From assembly GCA_000421325.1 (NCBI GenBank), contig ATWQ01000015.1:1-43677 (forward strand): a stretch of 43,677 bases of DNA. Direction: 5' to 3'. This stretch comes from an alpha proteobacterium SCGC AAA536-K22. Its GTDB lineage: Bacteria; Pseudomonadota; Alphaproteobacteria; Puniceispirillales; Marisalimonadaceae. Every line of letters starts with the position of its first letter. Position 1 is the first letter of the stretch. Of the stretch, positions 7,889 to 17,067 are shown in pieces. Position numbers and translations under genes: made by a program. Under the pieces are notes generated by a model. It searched no databases. It was not told the DNA's origin and saw nothing but the letters and a program-made list of their open reading frames with translations.

Positions 7889-7948
7889 TTCGAACTCCTG
7901 ACCCCTAGATTCGTAGTCTAGTGCTCTATCCAGCTGAGCTACGAGCGC
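7872..7948 (-). tRNA. tRNA-Arg (anticodon ACG)
   Basis: A 77-base gene with encoded CCA. The acceptor arms GCGCTCG and CGAGCGC pair fully. The D-arm (AGCTCAGCTGGATAGAGC), anticodon stem CTAGA/TCTAG with loop CTACGAA, and T-arm with TTCGAAT are all present. Anticodon ACG (read as ICG) decodes CGU/CGC/CGA. It serves as the attachment site for the adjacent integrase, and its 3' end is repeated at 94-110, 311-322 and 6574-6593. Confidence 0.97.
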
Positions 7949-8059
7949 ATTTGTTAAAAACTAATCAATAGTTATCTACTTAAAGAATTATAATCAAGTA
8001 AGAAATAAATATTATAATTTTGTAAATTTTGGTGTAATAAGCATTATAAAGATTTTTAA

Positions 8060-8560
8060 ATGAGAAAAATGAGCAATATAAACACATATGATAAATCATT
8101 TCCTGTCTCTTGGGAAGAACTTCATAGAAACAGCAAAGCTCTTGCTTGGCGACTATCTGATATGCAACCTTTCAAAGGTATTATAGCTGTTACAAGAGGT
8201 GGTCTTGTTCCTGCAGCAATTGTAGCTAGGGAGTTAGATATAAGGTTAATAGATACAGTTTGTGTGTTATCATATAATCAACAAACAAAAGGTGAAGTTA
8301 ACGTCTTAAAAGAATCAAGTATAGCAAACAATGGACAAGATTGGTTAATAGTAGATGACCTAGTTGATACGGGTGAAACTATAAAAGCTATAAGATTAGA
8401 TTTACCTAAAGCACATTATGCTACGGTTTATGCTAAACCCAGTGGAAGAGAACAGGTGGATACATTTATAACCGAAGTTTCTCAAGATACATGGATATAT
8501 TTTCCTTGGGATATGGAAATGAAGCCTGCTCCTACTATTTCAGAACGAACTCAAAAATAA
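8060..8560 (+). CDS. gpt: Xanthine-guanine phosphoribosyltransferase
   Basis: A purine salvage enzyme transferring phosphoribose from PRPP to xanthine or guanine. The 166 residues align well with E. coli Gpt (152). Landmarks are [20 protein letters not shown] (residues about 40-59), IDTVCVLSY near 64-72, and the PRPP-binding loop [10 protein letters not shown] at 96-105, ending in [10 protein letters not shown]. The start is ATG at 8060; a second ATG at 8069 is an equally possible start. It is transcribed divergently from tRNA-Arg and marks the beginning of the conserved chromosomal backbone to the right of the island. Confidence 0.93.
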   Translation: MRKMSNINTYDKSFPVSWEELHRNSKALAWRLSDMQPFKGIIAVTRGGLVPAAIVARELDIRLIDTVCVLSYNQQTKGEVNVLKESSIANNGQDWLIVDDLVDTGETIKAIRLDLPKAHYATVYAKPSGREQVDTFITEVSQDTWIYFPWDMEMKPAPTISERTQK

Positions 8561-8639
8561 TCATATTGACTATCTAAGGCAAAGTGTCTAATAAAATAGT
8601 GAAAATTAATTAGAGGCTGTACCCAAATACAGAATTATA

Positions 8640-8774
8640 ATGAAACGAACATTCCAACCAAGTAATTTAGTTAGAAAAAGAAGACATGGATACAGAAGTA
8701 GAATGTCCACAGTTGGTGGAAGAAATGTTATCCGTAATAGAAGAGCAAAAGGCAGAAAAAAGCTTTCTGCTTAG
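8640..8774 (+). CDS. rpmH: Ribosomal protein L34
   Basis: A 44-residue basic protein beginning [20 protein letters not shown], with the conserved R-rich tail [12 protein letters not shown]. This is the signature of L34 of the large ribosomal subunit. It lies immediately upstream of rnpA, the near-universal bacterial order. Confidence 0.97.
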   Translation: MKRTFQPSNLVRKRRHGYRSRMSTVGGRNVIRNRRAKGRKKLSA

Positions 8775-8836
8775 TTAAAAAGTCAAAGTTAAACTTATTT
8801 ATTTTATTTAGTTAAATATCTCCAAGAGTTGATAAA

Positions 8837-9178
8837 ATGAAAATCAAAACCTTAAAAAAAAGGAAAGATTTTGTATTATCCAACAAGTTTGGACAAAAAT
8901 CGTTTAACAAAAATTTTATTCTCCAAAAATTTAGTCCACCAGATCAAAATAATCTAGATCTAATGTTCGGCTTCACTGCTACAAAAAAAATTGGGAATGC
9001 TGTAAAAAGAAATAGAGCAAAAAGAAGAATGAGGGCTTTAATTTCAATATTTTTGAAAGAAAAAGCTTATTGGTTTGATGATACTTGCACTTATATTCTA
9101 ATAGCTAAAAAGTCATTAATTAAAGCATCTTTCTTAGATTTAAAAACTGAAATGAAAGAATGTCTAGATAAATTATGA
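8837..9178 (+). CDS. rnpA: Ribonuclease P protein component
   Basis: The protein subunit that helps RNase P RNA cut the 5' leader from pre-tRNA. It has 113 residues and is strongly basic. The RNR signature runs through FTATKKIGNAVKRNRAKRR (residues about 46-64). It lies 62 bases after rpmH, and its TGA overlaps the ATG of yidD (ATGA), so translation of the two is coupled. Confidence 0.94.
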   Translation: MKIKTLKKRKDFVLSNKFGQKSFNKNFILQKFSPPDQNNLDLMFGFTATKKIGNAVKRNRAKRRMRALISIFLKEKAYWFDDTCTYILIAKKSLIKASFLDLKTEMKECLDKL

Positions 9179-9399
9179 TAAATAAGTTTTTAACATTTTC
9201 TGTGATCAGTCTTATCAATTTATATAAATATTTGATTTCCCCTTTGTTAGGTAATAATTGTAGATTTTTACCTACTTGTTCAGAATATACAAAAGAGGTC
9301 ATTATTAAATTTGGATTGGTGAAGGGAACTTCTTTAGGTTTTAAGAGAATTATAAAATGTCATCCTTGGGGGAAAAGTGGTCATGATCCAATTAAATAA
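9175..9399 (+). CDS. yidD: Membrane protein insertion efficiency factor YidD
   Basis: A small (74-residue) amphipathic protein with the YidD signature: YKYLISPLLGNNCRFLPTCS (residues about 16-35), then EYTKEVIIKFG and a C-terminal KCHPWGKSGHDP. It is thought to act at the inner face of the membrane with YidC. It overlaps rnpA by four bases and precedes yidC, the usual cluster. Confidence 0.95.
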   Translation: MINKFLTFSVISLINLYKYLISPLLGNNCRFLPTCSEYTKEVIIKFGLVKGTSLGFKRIIKCHPWGKSGHDPIK

Positions 9400-9501
9400 T
9401 TTAATTTTTTCATTTCTTTAAATAATACGAACTTTAGGGTAAACAAGAATATCTTGTATCTAAAATATATTTTAAATTAATTATAAATTAAGTGAGATAA
9501 A

Positions 9502-11226
9502 ATGAATCCAGAAACTCGAAATTTAGTTGCAGCAATTTCTTTGTCTATGGCTGTGTTGATTGGTTATCAACTTTTATTTGTTGAGCCTAAAAAAGAACTT
9601 TATCAACAAGAGAATATTGTAAAAGACAGTGATGACACTTCAAATATACCTATGCCACAAAATTTAGATAATGGAATAATAGCCTCAGATAATACAGAGC
9701 CAAAATATTCAAATAAGCCTGTACCTAGAATATCAATGATTAGTAAAGAAGTATCAGGATCCATATCCCTAAAAGGTGCAAGAATAGATGATATTACTCT
9801 CACTCAGTATAAAGAAACTTTAGAACCTGAAAGTGAATTGATAAAATTATTATTAAAATCTAATAGTAATTCCCCATATTTTATTGAATTTGGATGGAGT
9901 AGCCCCGACGGCATAAAAGTTCCAAATGGTAAATCCTTATGGAAGTCATCTGGTAATCTTTTAACACCGGATAAAAATGTAACACTTAAGTGGTCTAACA
10001 CAGAAAATATTACTTTTTATCAAGATATCAGTATTGATAACAGTTTTATGATAACAGTTAACCAAAGGGTAGAAAATAATTCTAATAATTCTATAACATT
10101 ATACCCGTATGGTTTGATAAGAAGAGCAGGTGAGCCAGAAACGATTGACTTTTTCGTATTACATGAAGGTCCTCTTGGGGTGTTTGATGGAACTTTATCT
10201 GAAAAAAGCTATGGAGATCTAACCGAGGCAGGAAAAAAAGGAATAAACATTAAACCAAATGAATCGGGAGGTTGGATTGGACTAACTGATAAATATTGGT
10301 TGACTGCTTTGTTGCCGGATCAAAATGAGAAATATAATTTCACTTACAGAAAATTAAATTCTAATGGTGGTCAATATCAAACAGATTTTTTAGGTAAAGC
10401 AGTAACTGTTGCATCAAAATCAAAAGGTGAGTTTTTATCTAGGACTTTTGCTGGAGCCAAAAGATTAGCTCTATTTGATGATTATGAACAAAGATATAAC
10501 ATAAAACACTTTGATTTAGCGATTGATTTTGGTTGGTTTTATTTTCTTACTAAACCATTCTTTTATGCTTTGTCTTGGGCAAATGATTATTTAGGTAACT
10601 TTGGATTAGCAATTTTAGCAATTACAGTAATTGTAAAATTATTATTTTTCCCATTAGCAAATAAATCATATAAAAGCATGGCTAAAATGAGGATACTTAC
10701 ACCACAAATTCAAAAATTGAGAGAAAGAGTTGGAGATGATCGTCAAAAATTAAATCAAGAGATGATGAATTTGTATAAAAAAGAGAAGGTTAATCCTGCT
10801 GCAGGGTGCTTACCTATTTTAGTTCAGATTCCAGTCTTTTTTGCACTCTATAAAGTTTTATTTGTCTCTATCGAAATGAGACAAACACCTTTTTTTGGAT
10901 GGATTAAAGATTTGTCTGTTCAGGATCCAACTAGTGTTTTTAATTTATTTGGACTATTACCTTATGGTACATCTATGCTCCCAGACTTTTTAAATCTTGG
11001 AATATGGCCTTTGTTAATGGGTGTGACTATGTTCTTACAGCAACGATTAAACCCAACACCGCCAGACCCAATTCAGGCAAAGATTTTTGCCTGGATGCCA
11101 GTTGCATTTACATTTTTATTAGCAACCTTCCCTGCTGGGTTAGTAATATACTGGACATGGAATAATTTACTTTCTATATGTCAACAATGGGTAATAATGA
11201 ATAAAATGAACAAAGAGTCTAAATAA
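9502..11226 (+). CDS. yidC: Membrane protein insertase YidC (OxaI family)
   Basis: Inserts and folds inner-membrane proteins, alone or with SecYEG. The 574 residues follow the Gram-negative layout. An N-terminal membrane anchor (about residues 8-26) is followed by a large periplasmic beta domain (about 60-340). The five-helix conserved core begins near WFYFLTKPFFYAL and includes NPAAGCLPILVQIPVFFALY, with the hydrophilic-groove Arg region upstream, and ends with FPAGLVIYWTWNNLLSICQQ. A 102-base AT-rich gap separates it from yidD, where an internal promoter is possible. Confidence 0.96.
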   Translation: MNPETRNLVAAISLSMAVLIGYQLLFVEPKKELYQQENIVKDSDDTSNIPMPQNLDNGIIASDNTEPKYSNKPVPRISMISKEVSGSISLKGARIDDITLTQYKETLEPESELIKLLLKSNSNSPYFIEFGWSSPDGIKVPNGKSLWKSSGNLLTPDKNVTLKWSNTENITFYQDISIDNSFMITVNQRVENNSNNSITLYPYGLIRRAGEPETIDFFVLHEGPLGVFDGTLSEKSYGDLTEAGKKGINIKPNESGGWIGLTDKYWLTALLPDQNEKYNFTYRKLNSNGGQYQTDFLGKAVTVASKSKGEFLSRTFAGAKRLALFDDYEQRYNIKHFDLAIDFGWFYFLTKPFFYALSWANDYLGNFGLAILAITVIVKLLFFPLANKSYKSMAKMRILTPQIQKLRERVGDDRQKLNQEMMNLYKKEKVNPAAGCLPILVQIPVFFALYKVLFVSIEMRQTPFFGWIKDLSVQDPTSVFNLFGLLPYGTSMLPDFLNLGIWPLLMGVTMFLQQRLNPTPPDPIQAKIFAWMPVAFTFLLATFPAGLVIYWTWNNLLSICQQWVIMNKMNKESK

Positions 11227-11240
11227 GAAAGTTTTAAAAC

Positions 11241-11876
11241 TTGTTATATGAAGACGTAGAAATTGAAAAAGCCCGTAAAATATTTTCTGGTGAATGCAAG
11301 TTTATTGCTGCTGCCCTTAGTCCAAATGCTATTCCCTCTGAAGAGGGCAACGAAGTTGCATTTGCAGGCAGATCTAATGTAGGGAAAAGTTCGCTTGTCA
11401 ACGCATTAACAAACAGAAAAACTTTAGCACGTACTAGTCAAACACCTGGAAGAACAAGGCAATTAATATTTTTTGATCTTACTTACCAAAACAATAAGCT
11501 TAGATTAGTTGATTTGCCAGGATATGGTTATGCCAAAGCTCCTAAAAAAGATATTCAATCTTGGACATCTTTAACTGTAAAATATTTAAAGGGTAGACCA
11601 TCACTTAGAACAGTATGTTTATTAGTTGATTGCAGGCGAGGAATCGGAAATTTTGATAAACTTATAATGAAGGAACTAGACGAAGCAGCGGTTGGTTGGA
11701 TTTTAGTTCTTACAAAAATTGATAAATTAAATATTGAAGAAATTGAAAATATTAAAGACGTATCAAACAAAGTTATATCTAAACATCCAGCCGCTTATCC
11801 TGAAATAATGATTACCTCTAGTCTTAAAAATAATGGTATTGATTTACTAAGGACATATTTGGCAAGTTTTGCATAA
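11241..11876 (+). CDS. engB: Ribosome biogenesis GTP-binding protein EngB/YsxC
   Basis: An essential TRAFAC-class GTPase in large-subunit assembly. G1 GRSNVGKS is at residues 43-50, switch I SQTPGRTRQ near 66, G3 DLPGYG at 91-96 and G4 TKID near 149. The length of 211 is normal. The start appears to be TTG at 11241, 14 bases after yidC; the nearby ATG at 11248 is out of frame and quickly stops. It belongs to the rpmH-yidC operon. Confidence 0.94.
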   Translation: MLYEDVEIEKARKIFSGECKFIAAALSPNAIPSEEGNEVAFAGRSNVGKSSLVNALTNRKTLARTSQTPGRTRQLIFFDLTYQNNKLRLVDLPGYGYAKAPKKDIQSWTSLTVKYLKGRPSLRTVCLLVDCRRGIGNFDKLIMKELDEAAVGWILVLTKIDKLNIEEIENIKDVSNKVISKHPAAYPEIMITSSLKNNGIDLLRTYLASFA

Positions 11877-11937
11877 AAATGATAAAATGATAATTAATTT
11901 AAAATTTATGATATTAAGTATAATTATAATTTAATAA

Positions 11938-12864
11938 ATGGTTAAAATATTGAGTGAAAATAAAAATAAAATTCAATCTGAATGGCTAAAAAAAGCTGAC
12001 TTCCTTACTGAAATATTACCTTTTATGAAGCGTTATGCAAATAAAGTGATAGTTGTAAAATTTGGTGGTAATGCAATGGGCAAAAAGGAATATGTTGATA
12101 GTTTTGCTAAAGACATTGTATTATTACAACAAGTTGGAATGTTACCTGTTGTTGTTCATGGGGGTGGTCCCCAAATAGGAGAAATGTTATCTAAATTACA
12201 GATAAAAACAGAGTTTATAAATGGCCTTAGAATTACAGATGCTGCTACTATAGATGTGGTTGAAATGGTTCTTAGTGGTGTAACAAACAAATCAATAGTT
12301 ACAGCTATTTCAAATTCTGGAGCTAAGTCAGTTGGAATTTCAGGTAAAGATGGAAACCTGATTACTGCTAAAAGGTTATTAAAAGTAGATAACAATTCTG
12401 ATTCGAATGTAGAAAAAGCGATTGACTTAGGTTATGTTGGTGAACCTGAAACAATTGACCCTCAGGTTATAAATGCCCTTATTAATGAAAAAATGATTCC
12501 TGTTATTGCACCTGTTGGTATGAGTTTAGAAGGACAGACTTATAATATAAATGCTGATACTGCTGCAGGAGCGATTTCTGCAGCAATGAAAGCTTCTAGA
12601 ATGATTATGTTAACAGATATTTCAGGTGTTCTTGATCAAAATGGCAATTTAATTCCAGAACTAACAATCACTCAAGCTGAAGATCTCATAAATAATAAGA
12701 TTGTTGTTGGAGGTATGATACCCAAACTCAAAACATGTATTGATGCAGTTCGAGGTGGAGCCGAAGCTTCAGTAATTATGGATGGAAGAATGTCTCATTC
12801 ACTATTATTGGAATTATTCACAGAACATGGAGTAGGTACTATTATACGAAAAGATTTAAATTGA
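11938..12864 (+). CDS. argB: Acetylglutamate kinase
   Basis: Second step of arginine (ornithine) synthesis: phosphorylates N-acetylglutamate. It is an amino-acid-kinase fold of 308 residues with KFGGNAMG at 41-48, the substrate glycine-rich HGGGPQIG near 75, NADTAAGAISAAMKA and MLTDISGVLD in the ATP-binding half, and the C-terminal GGMIPKLKTCIDAVRGG. The N-terminal helix of about 30 residues is typical of the arginine-inhibited hexameric form, which suggests feedback control. The engB-argB-HAD-dapD-dapE order is typical of alphaproteobacteria. Confidence 0.95.
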   Translation: MVKILSENKNKIQSEWLKKADFLTEILPFMKRYANKVIVVKFGGNAMGKKEYVDSFAKDIVLLQQVGMLPVVVHGGGPQIGEMLSKLQIKTEFINGLRITDAATIDVVEMVLSGVTNKSIVTAISNSGAKSVGISGKDGNLITAKRLLKVDNNSDSNVEKAIDLGYVGEPETIDPQVINALINEKMIPVIAPVGMSLEGQTYNINADTAAGAISAAMKASRMIMLTDISGVLDQNGNLIPELTITQAEDLINNKIVVGGMIPKLKTCIDAVRGGAEASVIMDGRMSHSLLLELFTEHGVGTIIRKDLN

Positions 12865-12886
12865 ATTTCAAAAAAAGTTAAAATTA

Positions 12887-13576
12887 ATGAATAATTTGCA
12901 GGCTATGGATTTTGAAAAAAATTACGATTATTGGATTTTTGATCTTGATAATACTATTTATGATTTTAACTTAGGATTATTTAGACGAATTTCTCAAAGA
13001 ATGACTATATATATAAAAGATTTTTTCAATCTAAATCATAATGAAGCTCTCGAATTACAAAAAAATATGTATAAAAAATATGGTTTGACACTAAGAGGCT
13101 TAATAATTGAAAAAAAAATCGATCCAGAGCCATTTCTTCAATTCGTCCATGATGTAGATTTTGATGATTTAAAAATAGATAATGAATTAAAAAAATTATT
13201 AAGTAAAATCAAAGGTCACAAGTCTATTTATACTAATGCATCATTTAATCATGCTAAGAATATATTAACGTCTATGGGAATATTTGAAGAATTTGAAATA
13301 ATTTTTGATATAAAAGATTCAAATTATATAGCAAAACCAGATCATAACTCTTACTTAATGATGAAAGCGAAACTTGGATTAAATGATAAGAATATAAATA
13401 GAAGTATATTTTTTGAAGATACGGCAAAAAATTTAAAACCTGCTAGTGAGCTCGGTATGAGTACGGTTTGGATAGAAAATGATTTCAATAGAGATGAGGC
13501 CAATATTTTAAAGGAATATATTAATTTCACTGGATCAGATATAAAATCTATCCTAAGTAATATGCTAAATTCTTAA
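12887..13576 (+). CDS. HAD-family pyrimidine 5'-nucleotidase-like phosphatase
   Basis: A haloacid-dehalogenase phosphatase of 229 residues. Motif I is FDLDNTIYD (residues about 18-26), motif II is YTNAS, the lysine of motif III is in AKPDH, and motif IV is FFEDTAKNL. The pattern matches the pyrimidine 5'-nucleotidase/SDT1 group, which usually sits between argB and dapD in alphaproteobacteria. The substrate is probably a UMP/CMP-type nucleotide, but the genomic position gives no proof. ATG 12905 is an alternative start, six codons downstream. Confidence 0.82.
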   Translation: MNNLQAMDFEKNYDYWIFDLDNTIYDFNLGLFRRISQRMTIYIKDFFNLNHNEALELQKNMYKKYGLTLRGLIIEKKIDPEPFLQFVHDVDFDDLKIDNELKKLLSKIKGHKSIYTNASFNHAKNILTSMGIFEEFEIIFDIKDSNYIAKPDHNSYLMMKAKLGLNDKNINRSIFFEDTAKNLKPASELGMSTVWIENDFNRDEANILKEYINFTGSDIKSILSNMLNS

Positions 13577-13613
13577 ACCAAAAGTTATAAAAATTTAAAT
13601 TGAAGGACATACA

Positions 13614-14474
13614 ATGGATATTGAAAAAATAAAGTCAATAATTGATAGAGTGTTTGATAACAATGAAGACGTTAACCCAAGCACATCGGGAGAAGTTAGA
13701 GATTCTATTGAAACTGCTTTGGATTATTTAGATAAGGGTGAGTTAAGAGTTGCAGAACCATTAGGGAGGAGTAATTGGCAAGTAAACCAGTGGCTAAAAA
13801 AGGCTGTATTATTATCTTTCAAAATAAATGATATGAACGTGATTTCAGGTGGACCACAAAGTGTAAATAATGATCCAGCTAATTGGTGGGATAAAATACC
13901 ATCCAAATTTTCTGGATGGAATAAAGAAGAATTTAAACAAGCCAGCTTTCGTGCAGTTCCAGGAAGTGTTGTAAGACATTCTGCTTTTATTGCACCTAGT
14001 GTCGTTTTAATGCCTTCTTTTGTAAATATTGGTGCTTATGTAGATTCTGGGAGTATGATTGACACTTGGGCAACTGTCGGATCTTGTGCACAAATTGGTA
14101 AGAATGTTCATATATCAGGTGGTGCAGGTATCGGTGGGGTCTTAGAACCTATTCAAGCAGGACCAGTCATAATCGAAGATAACTGTTTTGTAGGTGCAAG
14201 ATCTGAAGTCGCAGAAGGTGTTGTAATTGAGACTGGTGCAGTCTTATCGATGGGTGTGTTTATAGGTGCTTCAACAAAAATTATCGATAGGAATACTGGT
14301 GAAGTTTTTGTTGGAAGGGTACCAGCATATTCTGTTGTAGTACCTGGTTCACTCCCTGGAAAACCTTTGCCAGACGGATCACAGGGGCCAAGCTTGTATT
14401 GTGCTGTTATAGTTAAGAAAGTTGATGCTCAGACTCGTTCTAAAACATCTGTTAATGAATTGTTAAGAGATTAG
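13614..14474 (+). CDS. dapD: 2,3,4,5-tetrahydropyridine-2,6-dicarboxylate N-succinyltransferase
   Basis: The succinyl-CoA-dependent step of the lysine/diaminopimelate pathway. It has 286 residues: an N-terminal helical domain including [13 protein letters not shown] and [15 protein letters not shown], then a left-handed beta-helix of hexapeptide repeats (about residues 120-245, such as [20 protein letters not shown]), and the C-terminal strand [20 protein letters not shown]. It lies 12 bases from dapE, its downstream pathway partner. Confidence 0.96.
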   Translation: MDIEKIKSIIDRVFDNNEDVNPSTSGEVRDSIETALDYLDKGELRVAEPLGRSNWQVNQWLKKAVLLSFKINDMNVISGGPQSVNNDPANWWDKIPSKFSGWNKEEFKQASFRAVPGSVVRHSAFIAPSVVLMPSFVNIGAYVDSGSMIDTWATVGSCAQIGKNVHISGGAGIGGVLEPIQAGPVIIEDNCFVGARSEVAEGVVIETGAVLSMGVFIGASTKIIDRNTGEVFVGRVPAYSVVVPGSLPGKPLPDGSQGPSLYCAVIVKKVDAQTRSKTSVNELLRD

Positions 14475-14486
14475 ATATGGATTTTT

Positions 14487-15653
14487 ATGTCTGATAAAAT
14501 AAATCCCGTAGAATTAACTTCTGAGTTAATTAGATGTGAGAGCATTACGCCAAAATCTGACGGATCTATTGATCTTATTATCTCTTATCTAGAACCTTTG
14601 GGATTTACTTGTACAAAAATTGATTTTGGAGAAGGTAACGAAAAAGTTGAAAATTTATATGCCAAATTTGGTAATTTAGAACCTAACATTTGTTTTGGTG
14701 GACATGTAGATGTGGTTCCAACAGGCGATATTGAGAATTGGTCTATAAACCCATTTGGTGGAGATGTCAAAAAAGGTAAAATGTGGGGTAGGGGTGCTGC
14801 TGATATGAAATCTGGAATAGCTTCATTTATTGCGGCTGTTTCAGAATTTTTAAAATTCAATAAAGATTTAAATAATTATGGAAGTATCTCCCTCATTATT
14901 ACCAGTGACGAAGAAGGTAAGGCAATAAACGGAACTAAAAAAATAGTTGATTGGTTAATAAGTAAAGGAGAATCAATATCTGGTTGTATTGTTGGAGAGC
15001 CAACTAATGTTAACGAAGTAGGTGATACAGTAAAAATTGGAAGAAGAGGAAGTTATACAGGTTCTATAATTGTGAGAGGTATACAAGGGCACGTTGGATA
15101 TCCTCATTTAGCAGAAAACCCAATAAATTCTTTACTGAAAATGTTAGAACCTTTGTTAAAAGTTTATTTAGATGATGGAACCAAAGAGTTTCAACCTAGT
15201 TCTGTTATGATTACTAGTATTGATGTAAATAATGATGCTAGTAATGTTATTCCAGGAGAAGTTAAAGCCAGATTTAATATAAGGTTTAACACTTTGCACT
15301 CTATTGCTTCACTTACGGACATGTTAAAAAAACAATTTGATTCTATTACAACAAAATATGAATTTGAATATTTTTGTAATGCTGAACCATTTCTTACAAG
15401 TGATGAATTACTTAAATCAACACTTCAAAAAGCAATTCAAGAAGTTGTAAAACTTAATCCACAAAATTCTACTTCAGGTGGTACCTCAGACGCTAGATTT
15501 ATTACTAAAATATGTCCAGTTATAGAATTTGGCCTAGTTGGAAAAACAATGCATAAGGTAGATGAAAATGTTGAGGTAAATGATATTTTAAAACTAACAA
15601 ATATTTATAATACGTTTTTATACAATTATTTTGGAGTTAAAAAAATTGATTAA
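14487..15653 (+). CDS. dapE: Succinyl-diaminopimelate desuccinylase
   Basis: An M20 zinc hydrolase releasing LL-diaminopimelate. Metal ligands and catalytic residues are visible in GGHVDVVPTG (His73), WGRGAADMKSG (about 97-107), TSDEEGKAINGT (catalytic Glu and ligand Glu) and VGEPT, with the C-terminal ligand His in GKTMHKVDE. The dimerisation insert lies at about 180-290. The length of 388 is normal. It overlaps the start of the next gene. Confidence 0.95.
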   Translation: MSDKINPVELTSELIRCESITPKSDGSIDLIISYLEPLGFTCTKIDFGEGNEKVENLYAKFGNLEPNICFGGHVDVVPTGDIENWSINPFGGDVKKGKMWGRGAADMKSGIASFIAAVSEFLKFNKDLNNYGSISLIITSDEEGKAINGTKKIVDWLISKGESISGCIVGEPTNVNEVGDTVKIGRRGSYTGSIIVRGIQGHVGYPHLAENPINSLLKMLEPLLKVYLDDGTKEFQPSSVMITSIDVNNDASNVIPGEVKARFNIRFNTLHSIASLTDMLKKQFDSITTKYEFEYFCNAEPFLTSDELLKSTLQKAIQEVVKLNPQNSTSGGTSDARFITKICPVIEFGLVGKTMHKVDENVEVNDILKLTNIYNTFLYNYFGVKKID

Positions 15654-16227
15654 TCCACCTCCTAGTCCTTTGGTTGTAAAGGATGGTTTTGTTTCAGCTT
15701 TTAAATTCATGTCAAAGAAAGATACCATTAGTAGTGTTTTTAACTTAAATAGTAATAGTTTTTGGGATAGCTGTTGGATTGTATTTTTTGTTAATGCAGT
15801 TGTTTCAACACTTGCTTCATACGGTATTAAAGCTAACCTTGATGGAGATTTTCAAAGTGGGATATTGCCAAGATTACTTTTAATTACAGTAATAGATATT
15901 TGTTTGTTTTCAATATTAGTTAATACAATTTTTGAAAAAATTGGTAAAGGTGATGCCTTTTACAAATTTATTATTCCGTTTAACTGGATACAGTCTTTTC
16001 AAGCAATTTTAATGCTTTCTTTTGCTATATTAGGATTAATTTTACCTCCATCAATTTTTGTTTTTTTTGGAATTGGTGTCGTTATTTGGGTAACTTTTTC
16101 TCTCTGGAGGATTGGAAAAGAAGAGGTTGGTTTATCTGGTTGGGGGGCAACAGGAATGATTTTTTTATCAGTCGTTATAGAAGCAAGTCTAGGTATGTTT
16201 TCTAGATCATTATCAATGACAATGTAA
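15646..16227 (+). CDS. Multi-pass membrane protein of unknown function, dapE-linked
   Basis: A hydrophobic protein of about 193 residues with roughly four to five membrane helices, for example WIVFFVNAVVSTLASYG, LLLITVIDICLFSILVN, FQAILMLSFAILGLIL and FFGIGVVIWVTFSLW. The frame opens at TTG 15631, but a GGAG at 15633-15636 fits TTG 15646 better, which gives an 8-base overlap with dapE. Alphaproteobacterial genomes often have an uncharacterised (sometimes YIP1-like) membrane protein between dapE and truA. No catalytic motif is visible. It is convergent with truA. Confidence 0.7.
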   Translation: MINPPPSPLVVKDGFVSAFKFMSKKDTISSVFNLNSNSFWDSCWIVFFVNAVVSTLASYGIKANLDGDFQSGILPRLLLITVIDICLFSILVNTIFEKIGKGDAFYKFIIPFNWIQSFQAILMLSFAILGLILPPSIFVFFGIGVVIWVTFSLWRIGKEEVGLSGWGATGMIFLSVVIEASLGMFSRSLSMTM

Positions 16228-16228
16228 A

Positions 16229-16248
16229 AGCTAATTATATAATTGGCT
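16229..16248. terminator. AT-rich palindrome between convergent genes
   Basis: Agctaattat and ataattggct form a near-perfect 10-base inverted repeat (one mismatch). It spans the three-base gap between the membrane protein stop and the truA stop. It could be a weak bidirectional terminator, but it lacks a GC-rich stem. Confidence 0.25.
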
Positions 16249-17067
16249 GTCGTATATAATTGGCCACGTGTCATTTAGTAAATTCTCTGGGTATTTAACT
16301 CTTTCTAAATAAAGACCATCTGCTGGAGCAGTGGGACCTGCTAAATTTCTATTTTTACCTTTAAGAATAGTTAAAATTTTTTCAGGGTCCCATGTGCCAT
16401 CTCCAATTTTAACAATAGTTCCAGCAATTATTCTTACCTGACTATGCAAAAAGCTTTTGGCAGAAACTCTCATTATTACTTCTTCACCCTCACAAGAAAA
16501 AGATACTTCATCTATAGTTCTCACGGGAGATTTAGCCTGACATTTTATAGTTCTAAAACTTGTAAAGTCGTGTTTCCCAATTAAATATTTAACTCCTTCT
16601 TGCATTAAACTGATATCTAATTTTTTTCTAAAATGCCACACTTTCCCTTTGTCTAAGCCAGGTGGAGCAGCGCGACACAGAATTCTATATTTATAAAAAC
16701 GTTTTATCGCACTAAATCGTGCATTAAATTCTGCTTTAACAGGTTTAGTAGAAATCACTCTTATATTACTGTCTCTTAATAAAGAGTTGAAAGCAGAGAT
16801 AATATAAAAAGGATGTCTTGATGTTAATCTATGACCTTTTGGTAAATTTATATGAGCAATTTGACCAAGGGCATGTACTCCAGCATCGGTGCGGCCTGAG
16901 CCTTGAATCTCAAACTCTTCATTAAAAATATTTTTTGCTGCGTCTTCAAGACTACTTTGTACAGATATACCTTCATTTTGTTTCTGCCAGCCAACTAGAT
17001 CATTGCCATTATATTCAATCAACAATGCGTATTTAATAGTATTATTAATTTCCAAATTTTTCACCAA
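16231..17067 (-). CDS. truA: tRNA pseudouridine(38-40) synthase
   Basis: Converts uridines 38-40 of the anticodon arm to pseudouridine. The 278-residue protein has catalytic Asp61 in GSGRTDAGVHALGQ, the substrate segment FNARFSAIKRFYKYRI, and the C-terminal LHSQVRIIAGTIVKIG and DGLYLERVKYP. Its start overlaps the 3' end of fmt by 23 bases. It is the last gene of def-fmt-truA. Confidence 0.95.
   Translation of the reverse strand: MVKNLEINNTIKYALLIEYNGNDLVGWQKQNEGISVQSSLEDAAKNIFNEEFEIQGSGRTDAGVHALGQIAHINLPKGHRLTSRHPFYIISAFNSLLRDSNIRVISTKPVKAEFNARFSAIKRFYKYRILCRAAPPGLDKGKVWHFRKKLDISLMQEGVKYLIGKHDFTSFRTIKCQAKSPVRTIDEVSFSCEGEEVIMRVSAKSFLHSQVRIIAGTIVKIGDGTWDPEKILTILKGKNRNLAGPTAPADGLYLERVKYPENLLNDTWPIIYDSQLYN

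Noticed and set aside
1-8000. CRISPR array or defence system in the accessory region
   Set aside because: The repeats seen are few, irregular or tied to att sites; there is no regular repeat-spacer series and no recognised defence gene.
8640-11226. Chromosome replication origin next to rpmH
   Set aside because: No dnaA gene or cluster of DnaA boxes is visible; in alphaproteobacteria oriC is usually not at rpmH.
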